Assembly (NCBI RefSeq): GCF_921292975.1
Contig: NZ_CAKLCM010000002.1
Location: 1,736,001 to 1,800,000 of the forward strand
Reading direction: 5' to 3'
Source: Vibrio hippocampi
GTDB lineage: Bacteria > Pseudomonadota > Gammaproteobacteria > Enterobacterales > Vibrionaceae
Length of the DNA: 64,000 nt
The notes beneath the pieces are model-generated. The model was not told the origin of the DNA, did not search any database, and saw only the letters and a program-made list of their open reading frames with translations. Each line of letters starts with the position of its first letter. Position 1 is the first letter of the stretch. Shown one piece after another: positions 8,438 to 17,607 of the stretch. The translations under genes and the position numbers were made by a program.

Positions 8438-9668
8438 ATCGTGCTTGTCTCCGTTTGATGTTCTTTTCAACTACAAAGTGGTCAAATAGAGGGGCGAATA
8501 AGTTAGCAAACAGAATCGCTAGCATCATGCCCTCTGGGTAAGCTGGGTTAACGACGCGAATCATCACACACATAGCACCGATTAAGATACCGTATGCCCA
8601 TTTACCGTTATTTGTGAACGAGGCAGATACTGGGTCTGTTGCCATAAAGAACATACCAAATGCAAAACCACCCAGAACAAGGTGCCAATGCCAAGGCATG
8701 CTAAACAATGCGTTAGTGTCTGAACCAATCACATTGAACAGTGTCGCGACCGAAACCATACCAATCATCACACCAGCGATAATACGCCAAGATGCAATAC
8801 CCATATAAACAATGAGCGCCGCACCGATGATAAGCATCAGTGTCGAGACTTCACCGATAGAGCCTGGGATATTACCAATGAACGCATCCATCCAAGTGAT
8901 CGTTTGACCCGTGATGTTGTTCATTAGTGCGCCTTCGCCGCCTTGAGCCCATTGGCTCAGCGCCGTCGCACCTGAGTAACCGTCAGCCGCAACCCATACT
9001 ACGTCACCCGAGATTTGCGCTGGGTAAGCGAAGAATAGGAACGCACGACCTGCTAAGGCAGGGTTCAGGAAGTTACGACCTGTACCACCAAAAATTTCTT
9101 TAGCAACGACCACACCAAAGGTAATACCGAGTGCCGCTTGCCACAGAGGGAGGGTTGGTGGAACAATCAAAGCAAACAGGATAGAGGTAACAAAAAAACC
9201 TTCGTTCACTTCGTGTTTGCGTACCATACAGAACAGCACTTCCCAGAAGCCACCGACGATAAACACGGTTGCGTAGATCGGTAGGAAGAAGGTCGCGCCC
9301 AAGAGCATCTTACTGCCCCAGCCTGCGTCAGCACCTAAGCTGCCGCCAAGCATTTGAGTCAACCAGTAGTGCCAGTTGCCATCAATCATGGTGGCGAGTT
9401 CTGCGCCCGAATACAGGTGGTTTAGACCCATAATCGCTTGGTTACCTGCGTTATACATACCCCAGAACATGGCTGGGAATACCGCAAACCAAACCATAAT
9501 CATGATACGTTTCAAATCAACACTATCACGTACGTGGGCACTACGTTTTGTCACTAGACCTGGTGTATAGAAGAGAGTGGCTGCTGCTTCATACAGAGCG
9601 AACCATCTTTCATGTTTACCACCTGGTTCGAAATGATGCTCGATATCTTCAAGAAACTTCTTAAGCAT
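8427..9668 (-). CDS. nqrB: Na+-translocating NADH:quinone reductase subunit B
   Basis: NqrB (413 residues) is the largest membrane subunit, with about ten transmembrane helices; it holds covalent FMN, riboflavin and the Na+ path and is involved in quinone reduction. The FMN attachment motif SGAT is seen in [11 protein letters not shown] (about residue 235). The N-terminal cytosolic part ([24 protein letters not shown]) and [24 protein letters not shown] are typical. It begins 4 bases after the nqrA stop. Confidence 0.98.
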   Translation of the reverse strand: MLKKFLEDIEHHFEPGGKHERWFALYEAAATLFYTPGLVTKRSAHVRDSVDLKRIMIMVWFAVFPAMFWGMYNAGNQAIMGLNHLYSGAELATMIDGNWHYWLTQMLGGSLGADAGWGSKMLLGATFFLPIYATVFIVGGFWEVLFCMVRKHEVNEGFFVTSILFALIVPPTLPLWQAALGITFGVVVAKEIFGGTGRNFLNPALAGRAFLFFAYPAQISGDVVWVAADGYSGATALSQWAQGGEGALMNNITGQTITWMDAFIGNIPGSIGEVSTLMLIIGAALIVYMGIASWRIIAGVMIGMVSVATLFNVIGSDTNALFSMPWHWHLVLGGFAFGMFFMATDPVSASFTNNGKWAYGILIGAMCVMIRVVNPAYPEGMMLAILFANLFAPLFDHFVVEKNIKRRQARYGK

Positions 9669-9672
9669 GGAA

Positions 9673-11013
9673 TTACCCTTCCTTCTCTATCTTGTCTAGG
9701 CACTCACGTAGGAGTTCACCGTATTCGTATTTACCTGGACAAACAAAGGTACATAACGCCAAATCTTCTTCATCTAGCTCTAACGCACCAAGACGCTGAG
9801 CGCTGTCTAAATCACCAGCACACAGATCACGCAGCAGTAATGTTGGTTCCATATCAAGTGGTAGTACTTTTTCGTAATTACCGATTGGCACCATTGCACG
9901 GTCACTGCCGTTGGTGGTCGTCGTCATGTTGAATAGTTGGCTCTTGAAAAGGTGTCCAAGGAATGTACGGGTAACAGAGAACTTGTTTTTACCTGGCATC
10001 GCCCAACCAAACAGCTCTTTATCACGACCTTCGCGTAATACCGAGACTTGGTTATGGTAGCGACCTAGATAAGCATTTGCGCCCGCAACTTGTATTCCTG
10101 ACAGCACTGATCCAGAGATCATACGTACTTCACCCGGCATCAACTCACTATCCGTCAGTTGCTCCAAGCTCGCACCAAGTTGGGTACGGATCAGGCGAGG
10201 GTTATTCACAACGGGACCCGCGAGAGAAACAACACGATCAGTGTATAGCTGACCTGTGGTAAACAGCTTACCAATCGCTATCACATCTTGATAATTGATG
10301 CTCCAAGCAACGTTCTCAATGCTAACTGGATACAGATGGTGCATGTGGGTTCCCACGAGACCAGCTGGGTGTGGACCATTGAATACGTGTTCTTCAACAT
10401 TTGACTGAGTTGAGCAAGGTAGACTAGAACCTTTCTTACAAACAAAAACCTTCTCAGAAGTAAGCTTCGAGAGAAGATCAATACCAGAAACAAAGGCTTC
10501 TTTTTGCTCGTTGATGATTAACTCAGCATCCGCTGCCAGTGGATTAGTATCCATCGCCGTCACGAAGATCGCTTGAGTTGTTGAATCAATTGCCGGAACC
10601 TTGCTGAACGGTCGAGTTCGCAGAGCTGTCCACATACCGGACTTCACTAGTTGGTCAACGATCACTTGACGATCTAGATTGACTAGTTGTTCCGCTGTGT
10701 AGCTATCGAATTGCTCTTGGTCATCGCCCTGAACTTCAACCACTACAGATTGAAGTACACGCTTTGCACCACGGTTAACTTCGATAACCTTACCGCTTGC
10801 TGGAGAAGTAAAGACAACACCCGGATTCTTTTTGTCTTCAAAAAGGATCTGACCTTTCTTTACTTCATCATCAACGCGAACATGCATCGTTGGACGCATA
10901 CCCACGTACTCTTCGCCAAGCAAGGCGACTTTAGTGATGGACTTACCATCATTAATCACCTGGGATGGAGTTCCTGCGATAGGTAAATCCAAACCCTTCT
11001 TTATTGTAATCAT
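9673..11013 (-). CDS. nqrA: Na+-translocating NADH:quinone reductase subunit A
   Basis: NqrA (446 residues from the ATG at 11013, giving [14 protein letters not shown], the standard start) is the cytosolic subunit that lies against the membrane and takes part in ubiquinone binding. It has the Rnf-C/NqrA barrel features: [36 protein letters not shown] and the C-terminal [17 protein letters not shown] 4 codons upstream is in frame but does not match family starts. It is the first gene of the six-gene operon, with about 530 bases of leader/intergenic DNA before bolA. Confidence 0.98.
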   Translation of the reverse strand: MITIKKGLDLPIAGTPSQVINDGKSITKVALLGEEYVGMRPTMHVRVDDEVKKGQILFEDKKNPGVVFTSPASGKVIEVNRGAKRVLQSVVVEVQGDDQEQFDSYTAEQLVNLDRQVIVDQLVKSGMWTALRTRPFSKVPAIDSTTQAIFVTAMDTNPLAADAELIINEQKEAFVSGIDLLSKLTSEKVFVCKKGSSLPCSTQSNVEEHVFNGPHPAGLVGTHMHHLYPVSIENVAWSINYQDVIAIGKLFTTGQLYTDRVVSLAGPVVNNPRLIRTQLGASLEQLTDSELMPGEVRMISGSVLSGIQVAGANAYLGRYHNQVSVLREGRDKELFGWAMPGKNKFSVTRTFLGHLFKSQLFNMTTTTNGSDRAMVPIGNYEKVLPLDMEPTLLLRDLCAGDLDSAQRLGALELDEEDLALCTFVCPGKYEYGELLRECLDKIEKEG

Positions 11014-11546
11014 ACGCGCTTGCACTACTTTTATCGGGAAAAAAGATTCTCATTATTGCGTAACATATAGACACCGCTTTAGTGTCTGGGTTCTAGTTGG
11101 AAACCAACCAAAACAGCAACATTGCTATAACAACCTCGTCATAGAATCACTGCGAGATTTTACTGGTGCAGTAGTGTAGCATTAATCGCAAACACGATGC
11201 CATGATGAATCATGGCTACAAGCTAATAAAATCAGCGGTTTTGGTCAAAAACTATCGGTTAATCCTCATAATTTTGACTTATCGCACACAGATTGCTTCT
11301 CTCGATTCTCAGTTAGGTTGTGCTTCTATTAACAAAATGACACAGCTTTTATTATTTCAAATACATAACAAAATTTGTTGAAATGCTGTTAAGCCTTTAG
11401 TGGTAGAACAACTGGAGACTAGCGTTTATGTTAATCCCCTATTATTACGCTTTTACACACTTAGCTTTTACATGCTTAGCTTTTACGTACATTAGCTTTT
11501 ACATACTTAGCTGAGCAAAATTCAAACAAACGTCGAAAGTATAGGA
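11014..11546. other. 533-base intergenic region between nqrA and bolA
   Basis: This region must hold the nqr promoter, as it is the only gap upstream of nqrA. Close to nqrA I see a partial Fur-like GATTCTCATTATT (11045-11057) and a small AGACAC/GTGTCT inverted repeat, neither convincing. The far half is AT-rich with the tandem repeat at 11445-11506. I see no RNA gene or protein-coding gene. The end near 11520 is the 3' side of bolA. Confidence 0.6.
11445..11506. repeat. Four tandem 15-16-base units downstream of bolA
   Basis: Units TTAGCTTTTACATGC (11461-11475), TTAGCTTTTACGTACA (11476-11491) and TTAGCTTTTACATAC (11492-11506) follow a related TTACGCTTTTACACAC (11445-11460), and a partial TTAGCT comes next. 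This is the clearest four-copy example of the short tandem class in the window. Confidence 0.92.
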
Positions 11547-11855
11547 CTATTTGCCGCCACCCGCACAGTTTGGGCTATTCGGTGCTAATTGATTTTGCTC
11601 GGTCCATTCTTGCGGAGTATAGGTATGGATCGCCAACGCATGCACCGCGCCCGCCAGTTCTTCTGCCAAGGCACTATTTACCTGTCGATGCCTAGCGATC
11701 AACCGAGTATTCTCGAATTTTTCACTGACGACGACAACCTTAAAGTGGCTTTCAGATCCTGCGGGTACATTGTGCATATAGCTTTCGTTGCGAACATCTA
11801 GAAATGTGGGACTCAAAGCGAGATGAAGTTTCTCTTCAATGACATTTTGAATCAT
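11547..11855 (-). CDS. bolA: BolA family transcriptional regulator / iron-sulfur trafficking protein
   Basis: The 102-residue product has the BolA fold signature: N-terminal [20 protein letters not shown], then the [32 protein letters not shown] region with the conserved histidine and the [11 protein letters not shown] motif, and [15 protein letters not shown] near the end. BolA proteins partner monothiol glutaredoxins to handle 2Fe-2S clusters and influence cell shape and stress genes. The tail [10 protein letters not shown] is family-typical of Vibrio. AAAGGAAG precedes the ATG. It is monocistronic and divergent from rlmG. Confidence 0.95.
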   Translation of the reverse strand: MIQNVIEEKLHLALSPTFLDVRNESYMHNVPAGSESHFKVVVVSEKFENTRLIARHRQVNSALAEELAGAVHALAIHTYTPQEWTEQNQLAPNSPNCAGGGK

Positions 11856-12083
11856 AGGGCTTCCTTTGAAATATCAGCTAACTCCTTTGCTACTTTTGCC
11901 TGCAACGAACAGAAAGTCGTTGCTCGTCGGTAGCGTTGAGAGTTTTTATCATTATTAATACGGCTCTAATAAAGCAAGTATATACTTTACTAAGTCATTT
12001 TTCTCGTACTATTTTTCGCGGTTGTTGGCTAAAACCGTTACTTTTTGCCAAAATACAGCCGATACCCACCATAAAACTTCATT

Positions 12084-13262
12084 ATGAACACTGATTTAAC
12101 TGTTTTTGAGCGTACGTTAACCCTACATCGGTTCCCAAAATTGCCCAATGAGACACTGCAAGCTTGGGATGCGGGGGACGAGTACTTGATTCGCCACATA
12201 GAAGATCAACAACTGTCCGATAACCAAAATATTCTTATTCTCAATGATCACTTTGGGGCTTTGAGCTGTTGGTTTTCACTCAAGCATCACGTCACCGCTT
12301 TAAGTGACTCCTTTGTTGCTCAGCAAGGTGCCAAAGCAAACTTAGCGCACAATCAATGCCATGATGTCACACTATTAAAGTCAACCGCCCCTTGGCCAGA
12401 GAAGCCTGACTTAATCCTGATGCAGATACCTCGTAACAACCGTTACTTGAGCTGGCAACTAGATAGCATTCGCCATCTTTACGGTTCAGGCTGTCCTGTC
12501 ATCGCGGTAAACAAAGCCAAAGAGATCCATACCTCGACATTAAAACTGTTTGAAAAGTACCTCGGAACGACAACCACCTCACTTGCATGGAAAAAACATC
12601 GCTTGGTCTTTTCGCAAGCAGACTGTTCACAAGCGGGCGATGATGCGATATCTGATGCAACAGAATCTGATGCAATAGAAGCGGCAAAGATAGATCCATA
12701 CACCCGTTGGTCAGTAGATGATCACGGCTTAACGCTAGCCAATCTACCGAATGTCTACTCTGGTGAAAGTCTCGATCTGGGGGCTAGACTGTTGTTGCAA
12801 CACCTACCGAGTGACGATAGGTATCAACAGATCCTCGATCTTGGTTGCGGTAACGGTGTTCTGTCTCTCAAACTGATGCAGCTTAATCCACAAGCACACG
12901 TTACCAGCGTCGATGAGAGCTATATGGCGGTGAAGTCGGTGCAAACTAATGTCGAGCTCAACCAGCTTGACCCTGCGCATCTCAACGCCGTTGCCAACAA
13001 CTGTTTGGATAATTTTGAGGCTGACAGCCAAGACCTCGTTGTCTGTAATCCTCCTTTCCACCAACAGCAAGCCATTACCGACCATATCGCATGGCAAATG
13101 TTCTGTGATGCAAAGCAAGTTCTACGCTCAAAAGGCGAATTATTGGTGATCGGCAACCGCCACCTCGGCTACGATAAAAAATTATCACGATTATTTGGTC
13201 GTTCTGGTGTAAAACTAGTCGCATCTAATGCCAAATTTGTTATTTTACAAGCAATAAAGTAA
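12084..13262 (+). CDS. rlmG: 23S rRNA (guanine(1835)-N(2))-methyltransferase RlmG
   Basis: This 392-residue protein has the two-domain RsmC/RlmG layout: a degenerate N-terminal methyltransferase-like domain (residues 1-190, with ILILNDHFGALSC) and a catalytic C-terminal domain with the S-adenosylmethionine motif ILDLGCGNGVLSLKL (about residue 250) and the catalytic NPPFHQQ (about residue 320). RlmG methylates G1835 of 23S rRNA. I favour RlmG over RsmC because of the N-terminal LHRFPKLPNETLQAWDAGDEYL and the HTSTLKLFEKYLGTTTTSLAWKKHRL segment, both RlmG-like. It stands alone, divergent from bolA. Confidence 0.93.
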   Translation: MNTDLTVFERTLTLHRFPKLPNETLQAWDAGDEYLIRHIEDQQLSDNQNILILNDHFGALSCWFSLKHHVTALSDSFVAQQGAKANLAHNQCHDVTLLKSTAPWPEKPDLILMQIPRNNRYLSWQLDSIRHLYGSGCPVIAVNKAKEIHTSTLKLFEKYLGTTTTSLAWKKHRLVFSQADCSQAGDDAISDATESDAIEAAKIDPYTRWSVDDHGLTLANLPNVYSGESLDLGARLLLQHLPSDDRYQQILDLGCGNGVLSLKLMQLNPQAHVTSVDESYMAVKSVQTNVELNQLDPAHLNAVANNCLDNFEADSQDLVVCNPPFHQQQAITDHIAWQMFCDAKQVLRSKGELLVIGNRHLGYDKKLSRLFGRSGVKLVASNAKFVILQAIK

Positions 13263-13338
13263 ATCTATAGTATCTAAAGACCAGCTCAATCAATTGTGTC
13301 GCTTGATAACTGGGTAGAGAATGAAAAAGGAACGATCA

Positions 13339-13908
13339 ATGAAAAAGCTATTTCTAGCCGCTTCCGTTGTATTACTTGCAGCGTGTGCTAGCCCGCAGAA
13401 AGAACAGATAAACTTCATACCAACAGCCGCCACTAGTGCAGCAAAAATGGTTGAAGGCAAATCTATCTCACTATCAAGCCAAGACGTTCGAGCAGCGCAG
13501 TATGTTGCCCTACTTGATAATGGTCGCAATACCATCACGCCAGTCCACACTCGCCAAAACGTGCGAATTGGGATCGAAAATGCCTTGGTGAACCAGTTTA
13601 GCTCTCAAGGTTATCAAGTCACCGTTAACAGCGCGAATAGCCTAAAAGTAGTGATTCAAGAAGCCCTTGTCTCGGTCAAACATTCCGTGATGGCCAACGA
13701 CATGAATTCGTCTGTTGTGGTTGAACTCACCGCAGAGAACGCAAAAGGCAAGCTGATTAAGAAGTACACCGCAACCGCATCACGTAGCGGCATGATGAGT
13801 GCTTCCAACAGTGATATCGAACTCGTGTTTAACGATACTGTTAACAAACTGCTAGAAGAGATCGCTAACGATACGGAACTGCAACTGTACATGAAGGAGC
13901 GTTTCTAA
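13339..13908 (+). CDS. yajG: YajG family lipoprotein
   Basis: The protein (189 residues from the ATG at 13339, preceded by AAGGAACG) starts with a lipoprotein signal, MKKLFLAASVVLLAACAS, lipobox LAAC. The rest matches the YajG family (QINFIPTA at the start of the mature part, NALVNQFSSQGYQV, YTATASRSG, LLEEIANDTELQLYMKERF). The function is unknown; it is expected in the outer or inner membrane facing the periplasm. An in-frame ATG six codons upstream is less likely as start. It heads an operon with a periplasmic cyclophilin (start overlapping its stop) and, after a terminator, ampG, an order also found in other Vibrio and enterobacteria. Confidence 0.88.
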   Translation: MKKLFLAASVVLLAACASPQKEQINFIPTAATSAAKMVEGKSISLSSQDVRAAQYVALLDNGRNTITPVHTRQNVRIGIENALVNQFSSQGYQVTVNSANSLKVVIQEALVSVKHSVMANDMNSSVVVELTAENAKGKLIKKYTATASRSGMMSASNSDIELVFNDTVNKLLEEIANDTELQLYMKERF

Positions 13909-14453
13909 TGCTTAAGCATCTCGTCGCAACCTTGGCTCTCTTCACCAGTGTGGTGTTTGCCGGTCCTAAAGTCAGCGTAGAAACCACCTTGGGTTCATTT
14001 GTTATCGAGCTTAACCAAGAGCAAGCGCCTATTACCGTGGATAACTTCCTACGCTATGTCGATGATGGCAGCTATGTCGGTTCACAGTTTCATCGTGTGA
14101 TTGATGGCTTTATGGCGCAGGGTGGCGGCTTTGACGCAGAACTGAATCGCCTGCCTACCTATGCTTCAATCAAAAACGAAGCCGATAACGGCTTAGTCAA
14201 TGACGCTGCTACTATCGCGATGGCGCGTACCAATGACCCAGATTCAGCATCTCGTCAGTTTTTTATTAACTTAGTGAACAACAGCTTCCTGAATTACAGC
14301 GTCAGAAATCCGGGATATGCGGTGTTTGGTAAAGTGACGGAAGGTTTTGATGTGGTTCAACAGATGGCAGAGAAGCCAACAGCCCGAAAAAACCGAATGC
14401 AGGATGTCCCTGTCACGCCTATCGTTATCACCAAGATGGAACGAATACAGTAA
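13908..14453 (+). CDS. Periplasmic peptidyl-prolyl cis-trans isomerase (cyclophilin type)
   Basis: The 181-residue protein has a signal peptide (residues 1-18, ending VFA-GP) and a cyclophilin domain with QFHRVIDGFMAQGGGF (catalytic arginine), the ARTNDPDSASRQFFINLVNN segment and FGKVTEGFDVVQQM. It catalyses prolyl isomerisation during folding of exported proteins; the signal peptide makes it a PpiA-like rather than a cytosolic PpiB enzyme. The start overlaps the yajG stop as TAATG, so translation is coupled. The terminator at 14464-14487 follows. Confidence 0.93.
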   Translation: MLKHLVATLALFTSVVFAGPKVSVETTLGSFVIELNQEQAPITVDNFLRYVDDGSYVGSQFHRVIDGFMAQGGGFDAELNRLPTYASIKNEADNGLVNDAATIAMARTNDPDSASRQFFINLVNNSFLNYSVRNPGYAVFGKVTEGFDVVQQMAEKPTARKNRMQDVPVTPIVITKMERIQ

Positions 14454-14463
14454 TAACTCATCC

Positions 14464-14487
14464 AAAGGGGAGTTCAACTCCCCTTTT
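14464..14487 (+). terminator. Terminator after the cyclophilin gene
   Basis: AAAGGGGAGTT and AACTCCCCTTT form a palindromic hairpin ending in TTTTTAG. Confidence 0.85.
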
Positions 14488-14521
14488 TAGTCTCTATCGC
14501 TAGCTACACTAAGGACTCTGC

Positions 14522-15877
14522 GTGCAACAAGAACACACATGGTTAGATACCATCAAAAGCTATTGGGATAAACGGCTACTTTGGGTATTTATGCTCGGCT
14601 GTTCCAGCGGTTTCCCTTGGGTACTCATTGGCTCAAATATGTCCGGCTGGCTCAAAGATGCAGGATTGACCAGAGCCGCCATTGGCTACTTTGGCTCTGT
14701 TTTTGTTGTCTACGCGATCAACTTTTTATGGGCACCTTTAGTAGACCGACTCAAGCTTCCAATCTTGTATCAACGCCTTGGTCAAAGGCGCAGTTGGGTG
14801 TTCCTCTGTCAATCGATCATGTTAGTACTCACTCTCATGATTGCTGGCGTCAACCCTGCCAATAGTTTACTGCTTACCTCCCTGTTGGCTCTGGGCATTG
14901 CTATCGCCTCTTCGACCCAAGATATTGCCATTGATGCTTTTAGGATCGATACCTTTCCAAAATCTGAATCCAGTAAGCTGCCTCAAGCGTCTGCAATGGC
15001 GGTGATTGGTTGGTGGACCGGCTATTCACTGCCCGGCTATCTGGCCTTTGTTAATGCTGACGCTATCGGTTGGAATGGCGTTTATTACGGCATGGCGGCA
15101 ATCGTGGTGTTATTGATGCTGTTTACCCTTTTTGTTGGTGAACCAAAAAATAACCGTGAACAGTTACAACAACAAGCAGCGCAAAGACATGCCAAGGTGG
15201 TTGGTAGCGGCACACTTAACTGGCTTTCCGTAACCGTGGTTGAACCGTTTCTCGACTTCTTTCGACGCAATGGAACCCGTGTTGCCATCACGTTGTTGTT
15301 GTTTGTGTTCCTATTCAAGATTGGCGAAGCCTTTTTGGGTCGGATGTCGATTCCATTCTATAAAGAGATTGGCTTTAGCAACGAGCAGATCGGTTACTAC
15401 TCCAAACTGATCGGTTGGGGTGCGACGATGGCCTTTACCCTGATCGGCAGTATGTTTAATGTTCGTTTCGGCATTGTACGTGGCTTAATGATGGGCGGCA
15501 TCGCGATGAGCGCCAGCAATCTTATGTTTGCATGGATAGCGAAATCAGGACCCAATGAATCGCTCTTTTTGGCAGCGATTCTCGTCGATAACTTTACCAC
15601 CGCGTTCTCGACGGTGGCCTTTGTGTCTTTCTTAACCTTATTAACCGGACAAGCTTTCTCAGCGACGCAATACGCCTTGCTGGCGTCATTAGGCAATCTT
15701 GGTCGAACGACGCTGGCTTCATTCAGTGGTGAGTTGGTTGATTATCTCAATGATTGGAGTTTGTTCTTTATCATCACTTCTATCATGGTCATTCCAAGCT
15801 TGATTATGCTCTACTCGCTACGCCACTATTTTAATGACCTGTTGGATAAAGCGAAGTCACAGCGGGATGATGAATAG
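14522..15877 (+). CDS. ampG: Muropeptide permease AmpG (MFS)
   Basis: AmpG imports N-acetylglucosaminyl-1,6-anhydromuramyl peptides released by lytic transglycosylases for murein recycling. The 451-residue protein is an MFS membrane protein with 12-14 hydrophobic segments and the AmpG-specific start WDKRLLWVFMLGCSSGFPWVLIGSNMSGWLKDAGLTRAAIGYFG and the STQDIAIDAFRID motif. The start codon is GTG at 14522; no better ATG exists upstream because of the cyclophilin terminator. In many bacteria AmpG activity sets beta-lactamase induction via AmpR, but no ampR or ampC lies here. Confidence 0.95.
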   Translation: MQQEHTWLDTIKSYWDKRLLWVFMLGCSSGFPWVLIGSNMSGWLKDAGLTRAAIGYFGSVFVVYAINFLWAPLVDRLKLPILYQRLGQRRSWVFLCQSIMLVLTLMIAGVNPANSLLLTSLLALGIAIASSTQDIAIDAFRIDTFPKSESSKLPQASAMAVIGWWTGYSLPGYLAFVNADAIGWNGVYYGMAAIVVLLMLFTLFVGEPKNNREQLQQQAAQRHAKVVGSGTLNWLSVTVVEPFLDFFRRNGTRVAITLLLFVFLFKIGEAFLGRMSIPFYKEIGFSNEQIGYYSKLIGWGATMAFTLIGSMFNVRFGIVRGLMMGGIAMSASNLMFAWIAKSGPNESLFLAAILVDNFTTAFSTVAFVSFLTLLTGQAFSATQYALLASLGNLGRTTLASFSGELVDYLNDWSLFFIITSIMVIPSLIMLYSLRHYFNDLLDKAKSQRDDE

Positions 15878-15903
15878 ATTGGTTGGTTGATGGATTGATA
15901 GAC

Positions 15904-15940
15904 AAACAGCCATAACCTTGAGGTTATGGCTGTTTTGTTT
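15904..15940 (+). terminator. Terminator of ampG
   Basis: AACAGCCATAACC and GGTTATGGCTGTT pair perfectly around a 4-base loop and are followed by TTGTTT. Confidence 0.9.
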
Positions 15941-15944
15941 CTAG

Positions 15945-16070
15945 GGAGTAACGTCCTTGTATAACCGATTTTCGGGTCACTGGTTGCACTCCTTTGCTTA
16001 AATGCCATTTCTAAACCGTTATTCGCTTTGACCGTCTTTCCTAACCGTTTAACCGTCTTCCGCTTTAATC
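15945..16070. other. Intergenic DNA with degenerate CGTCTTTCC iterations
   Basis: Between the ampG terminator and the REP-like element the sequence repeats AACCGT and CGTCTTTCCT/CGTCTTCCG several times (about 16031-16080). It looks like the short tandem class but is more diverged. No gene is seen. Confidence 0.55.
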
Positions 16071-16146
16071 GTCTTTCCTGCGGAGGCAGGAATCTACTCA
16101 AGTTAGGCACACGCTTCCAGTAGGTCCCTGCCTTCGCCGGGATGAC
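16071..16146. repeat. REP-doublet (REPIN-like) inverted repeat
   Basis: Two 28-base arms, 16071-16098 and 16119-16146, are imperfect inverted copies (about 22 of 28 positions match) around a 20-base centre. Each arm has its own small hairpin core, CCTGCGGAGGCAGG and CCCTGCCTTCGCCGGG, and the outer ends read GTC...GAC. This arrangement of two head-to-head REP-like palindromes is typical of REPINs, non-autonomous elements moved by RAYT transposases. No transposase is present in the window. Confidence 0.75.
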
Positions 16147-16197
16147 GTGCTTATATATCGAATGGCGCGTTGATACTCAGGAGTACGCATCAAATAG

Positions 16198-16875
16198 CTA
16201 AGGATACATCCCCTTGCCAAACATATTGAACACTCTTGCCACGCCTTGGGTAAACACCATTGGCTGAGTCAATATCGACAAGCACAAGCAGTCTTGCTGT
16301 TCGCTGGTACAGGGCGAGTGTTCAGTTTCCCCGTTCTCGTGAACAAAATCACCGACGCCATATTCACCGCTTTCATCGCTAAAACTGCCGTGCAGCACCA
16401 ATGTTGATTCGTCACCTTTGTGCGTGTGTTGCGGTACTTTTACACCGGGCGTGATGTATAGGAAACTCACTCGATGGGTTTCATCAATATCTATCGCCGA
16501 GGTAAACACCTTACCGCCATAGCTTTTCCATTCGCCCATTCTGCCGACGAGTGGCGCAAGGGAAGAGGGAACATCGAATTGTTTGCCATTCACTGACAGC
16601 TTCACGGGCATTCGCTTTCTTGGCGATGAATAATCAACGTCCAAAGACATGATGTCTTGTAACATGTTCTCTAACACCAACTCAGCGTCTTGCTCGGAAC
16701 TCAATTCAACCTGAGGTTGTGACAGCTGGCTTGCTAACTGCTCTTCGAGTAACGCCACCTTTTCCGCACATTGACGGCAATGCTGAATATGGGTCGCCAC
16801 TGCCACACCATACGCGCTATCAATCTCACCCGAAGCATAGGCCTCAAGCAGTGTATCTTCTGGATGTCTTGCCAT
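16198..16875 (-). CDS. chrR: ChrR-type zinc anti-sigma factor with cupin domain
   Basis: The 225-residue protein has an N-terminal anti-sigma domain with a zinc motif, HIQHCRQC (residues about 32-39, HxxxCxxC), and a C-terminal cupin domain with the metal ligands in VPQHTHKGDESTLVLHGSFSD and ENGETEHSP (about residues 140-190). ChrR sequesters its ECF sigma factor until singlet oxygen or organic peroxide triggers release. It is cotranscribed with and overlaps the upstream sigma gene as TAATG. Downstream lies only the REP-doublet, so it ends the operon. Confidence 0.93.
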   Translation of the reverse strand: MARHPEDTLLEAYASGEIDSAYGVAVATHIQHCRQCAEKVALLEEQLASQLSQPQVELSSEQDAELVLENMLQDIMSLDVDYSSPRKRMPVKLSVNGKQFDVPSSLAPLVGRMGEWKSYGGKVFTSAIDIDETHRVSFLYITPGVKVPQHTHKGDESTLVLHGSFSDESGEYGVGDFVHENGETEHSPCTSEQQDCLCLSILTQPMVFTQGVARVFNMFGKGMYP

Positions 16876-17453
16876 TAGTTCGCCTCCATTGAGAGTCTGA
16901 GCTTTTCTACTGCTAGCCTTAACCGCGACTTCACCGTGCCGAGGGGAATATCAAACATCTCAGCGACCTGTTGATGGGGCAATTCTTCGAGATAAACCGC
17001 CTTGACGACGTCTCTCTGAGCCTTGGGTAGATAATCTAGAAATTCAATAATCTGTTGCTTTAATCGGTCTGTTTCTGGTGAATAATGCTCAACAAAATCT
17101 GGCGGGCAGTAATCCGTGGGCCAGATATCATCGGCATGAACGTGCAGCTCTTTGCCCCGCTGCTTGCGAAGCATGTCGAAACAGAGATTCCGGGCGATAG
17201 TAAATATCCAAGTCGACAGCGAACTCTTGCTGCCATCAAACAGATGCGCTTTTTGCCACACCGTCGTCATGGTTTCCTGAACCATCTCTACAGCAACCTG
17301 CTCATTACCCACATGCTTGTAGGTAAACTGTCTGAGACGTGGCGAAAAGTAACGGAAAACTTGAGCAAAGGACGCTTTATCACGCGCCTTAATTCTTTCC
17401 ATACATTCTGCCCATTCTTGCTTGGTCAGAGCCTGTGAACTGCTGACTTCCAT
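16875..17453 (-). CDS. ECF sigma factor, RpoE/ChrR (ECF11-like) group
   Basis: The 192-residue protein has region 2 (FAQVFRYFSPRLRQFTYKHVGNEQVAVEMVQETMTTVWQKAHLFDGSKSSLSTWIFTIARNLCFDMLR, residues about 30-98) and region 4 (PKAQRDVVKAVYLEELPHQQVAEMFDIPLGTVKSRLRLAVEKLR, about 145-188), the two domains of an ECF sigma-70 factor. Pairing with a ChrR-type anti-sigma places it in the singlet-oxygen/peroxide response group rather than the envelope-stress rpoE group (no rseA follows). A candidate self-recognised promoter lies at 17576-17601. The start GAAGTC context has AGGAGCATGC upstream of ATG, a good ribosome-binding site. Confidence 0.93.
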   Translation of the reverse strand: MEVSSSQALTKQEWAECMERIKARDKASFAQVFRYFSPRLRQFTYKHVGNEQVAVEMVQETMTTVWQKAHLFDGSKSSLSTWIFTIARNLCFDMLRKQRGKELHVHADDIWPTDYCPPDFVEHYSPETDRLKQQIIEFLDYLPKAQRDVVKAVYLEELPHQQVAEMFDIPLGTVKSRLRLAVEKLRLSMEAN

Positions 17454-17575
17454 AGCATGCTCCTATTGCACAAAGACTGAATATGTCACGCCAATGTGCT
17501 CATTAAACGGTGTCTGGTAGCGACCAGAATTGAACCTTGTGTTCGTTATATAAGTTTGTTCATTACTAAATTTAG

Positions 17576-17601
17576 TACGTTGTATAAGTTTAGATGGATC
17601 A
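17576..17601 (-). promoter_or_regulatory. Candidate ECF11-type promoter of the sigma-chrR operon
   Basis: On the minus strand TGATCC (17601-17596), a 16-base spacer and CGTA (17579-17576) match the TGATC...CGTA type reported for RpoE/ChrR-dependent promoters. It lies in the 154-base gap just after the Lon-domain gene stop and about 120 bases before the sigma gene start, fitting autoregulation. Confidence 0.65.
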
Positions 17602-17607
17602 CTTTCA

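Noticed and set aside
11045..11057. Fur-box-like sequence GATTCTCATTATT upstream of nqrA
   Set aside because: It matches only about two of the three hexamers of the 19-base Fur box and has no second half; the nqr operon is not otherwise a known strict Fur target.
11445..11506. Possible CRISPR-like array
   Set aside because: The units are contiguous 15-16-base tandem copies without spacers, and no cas genes are present.
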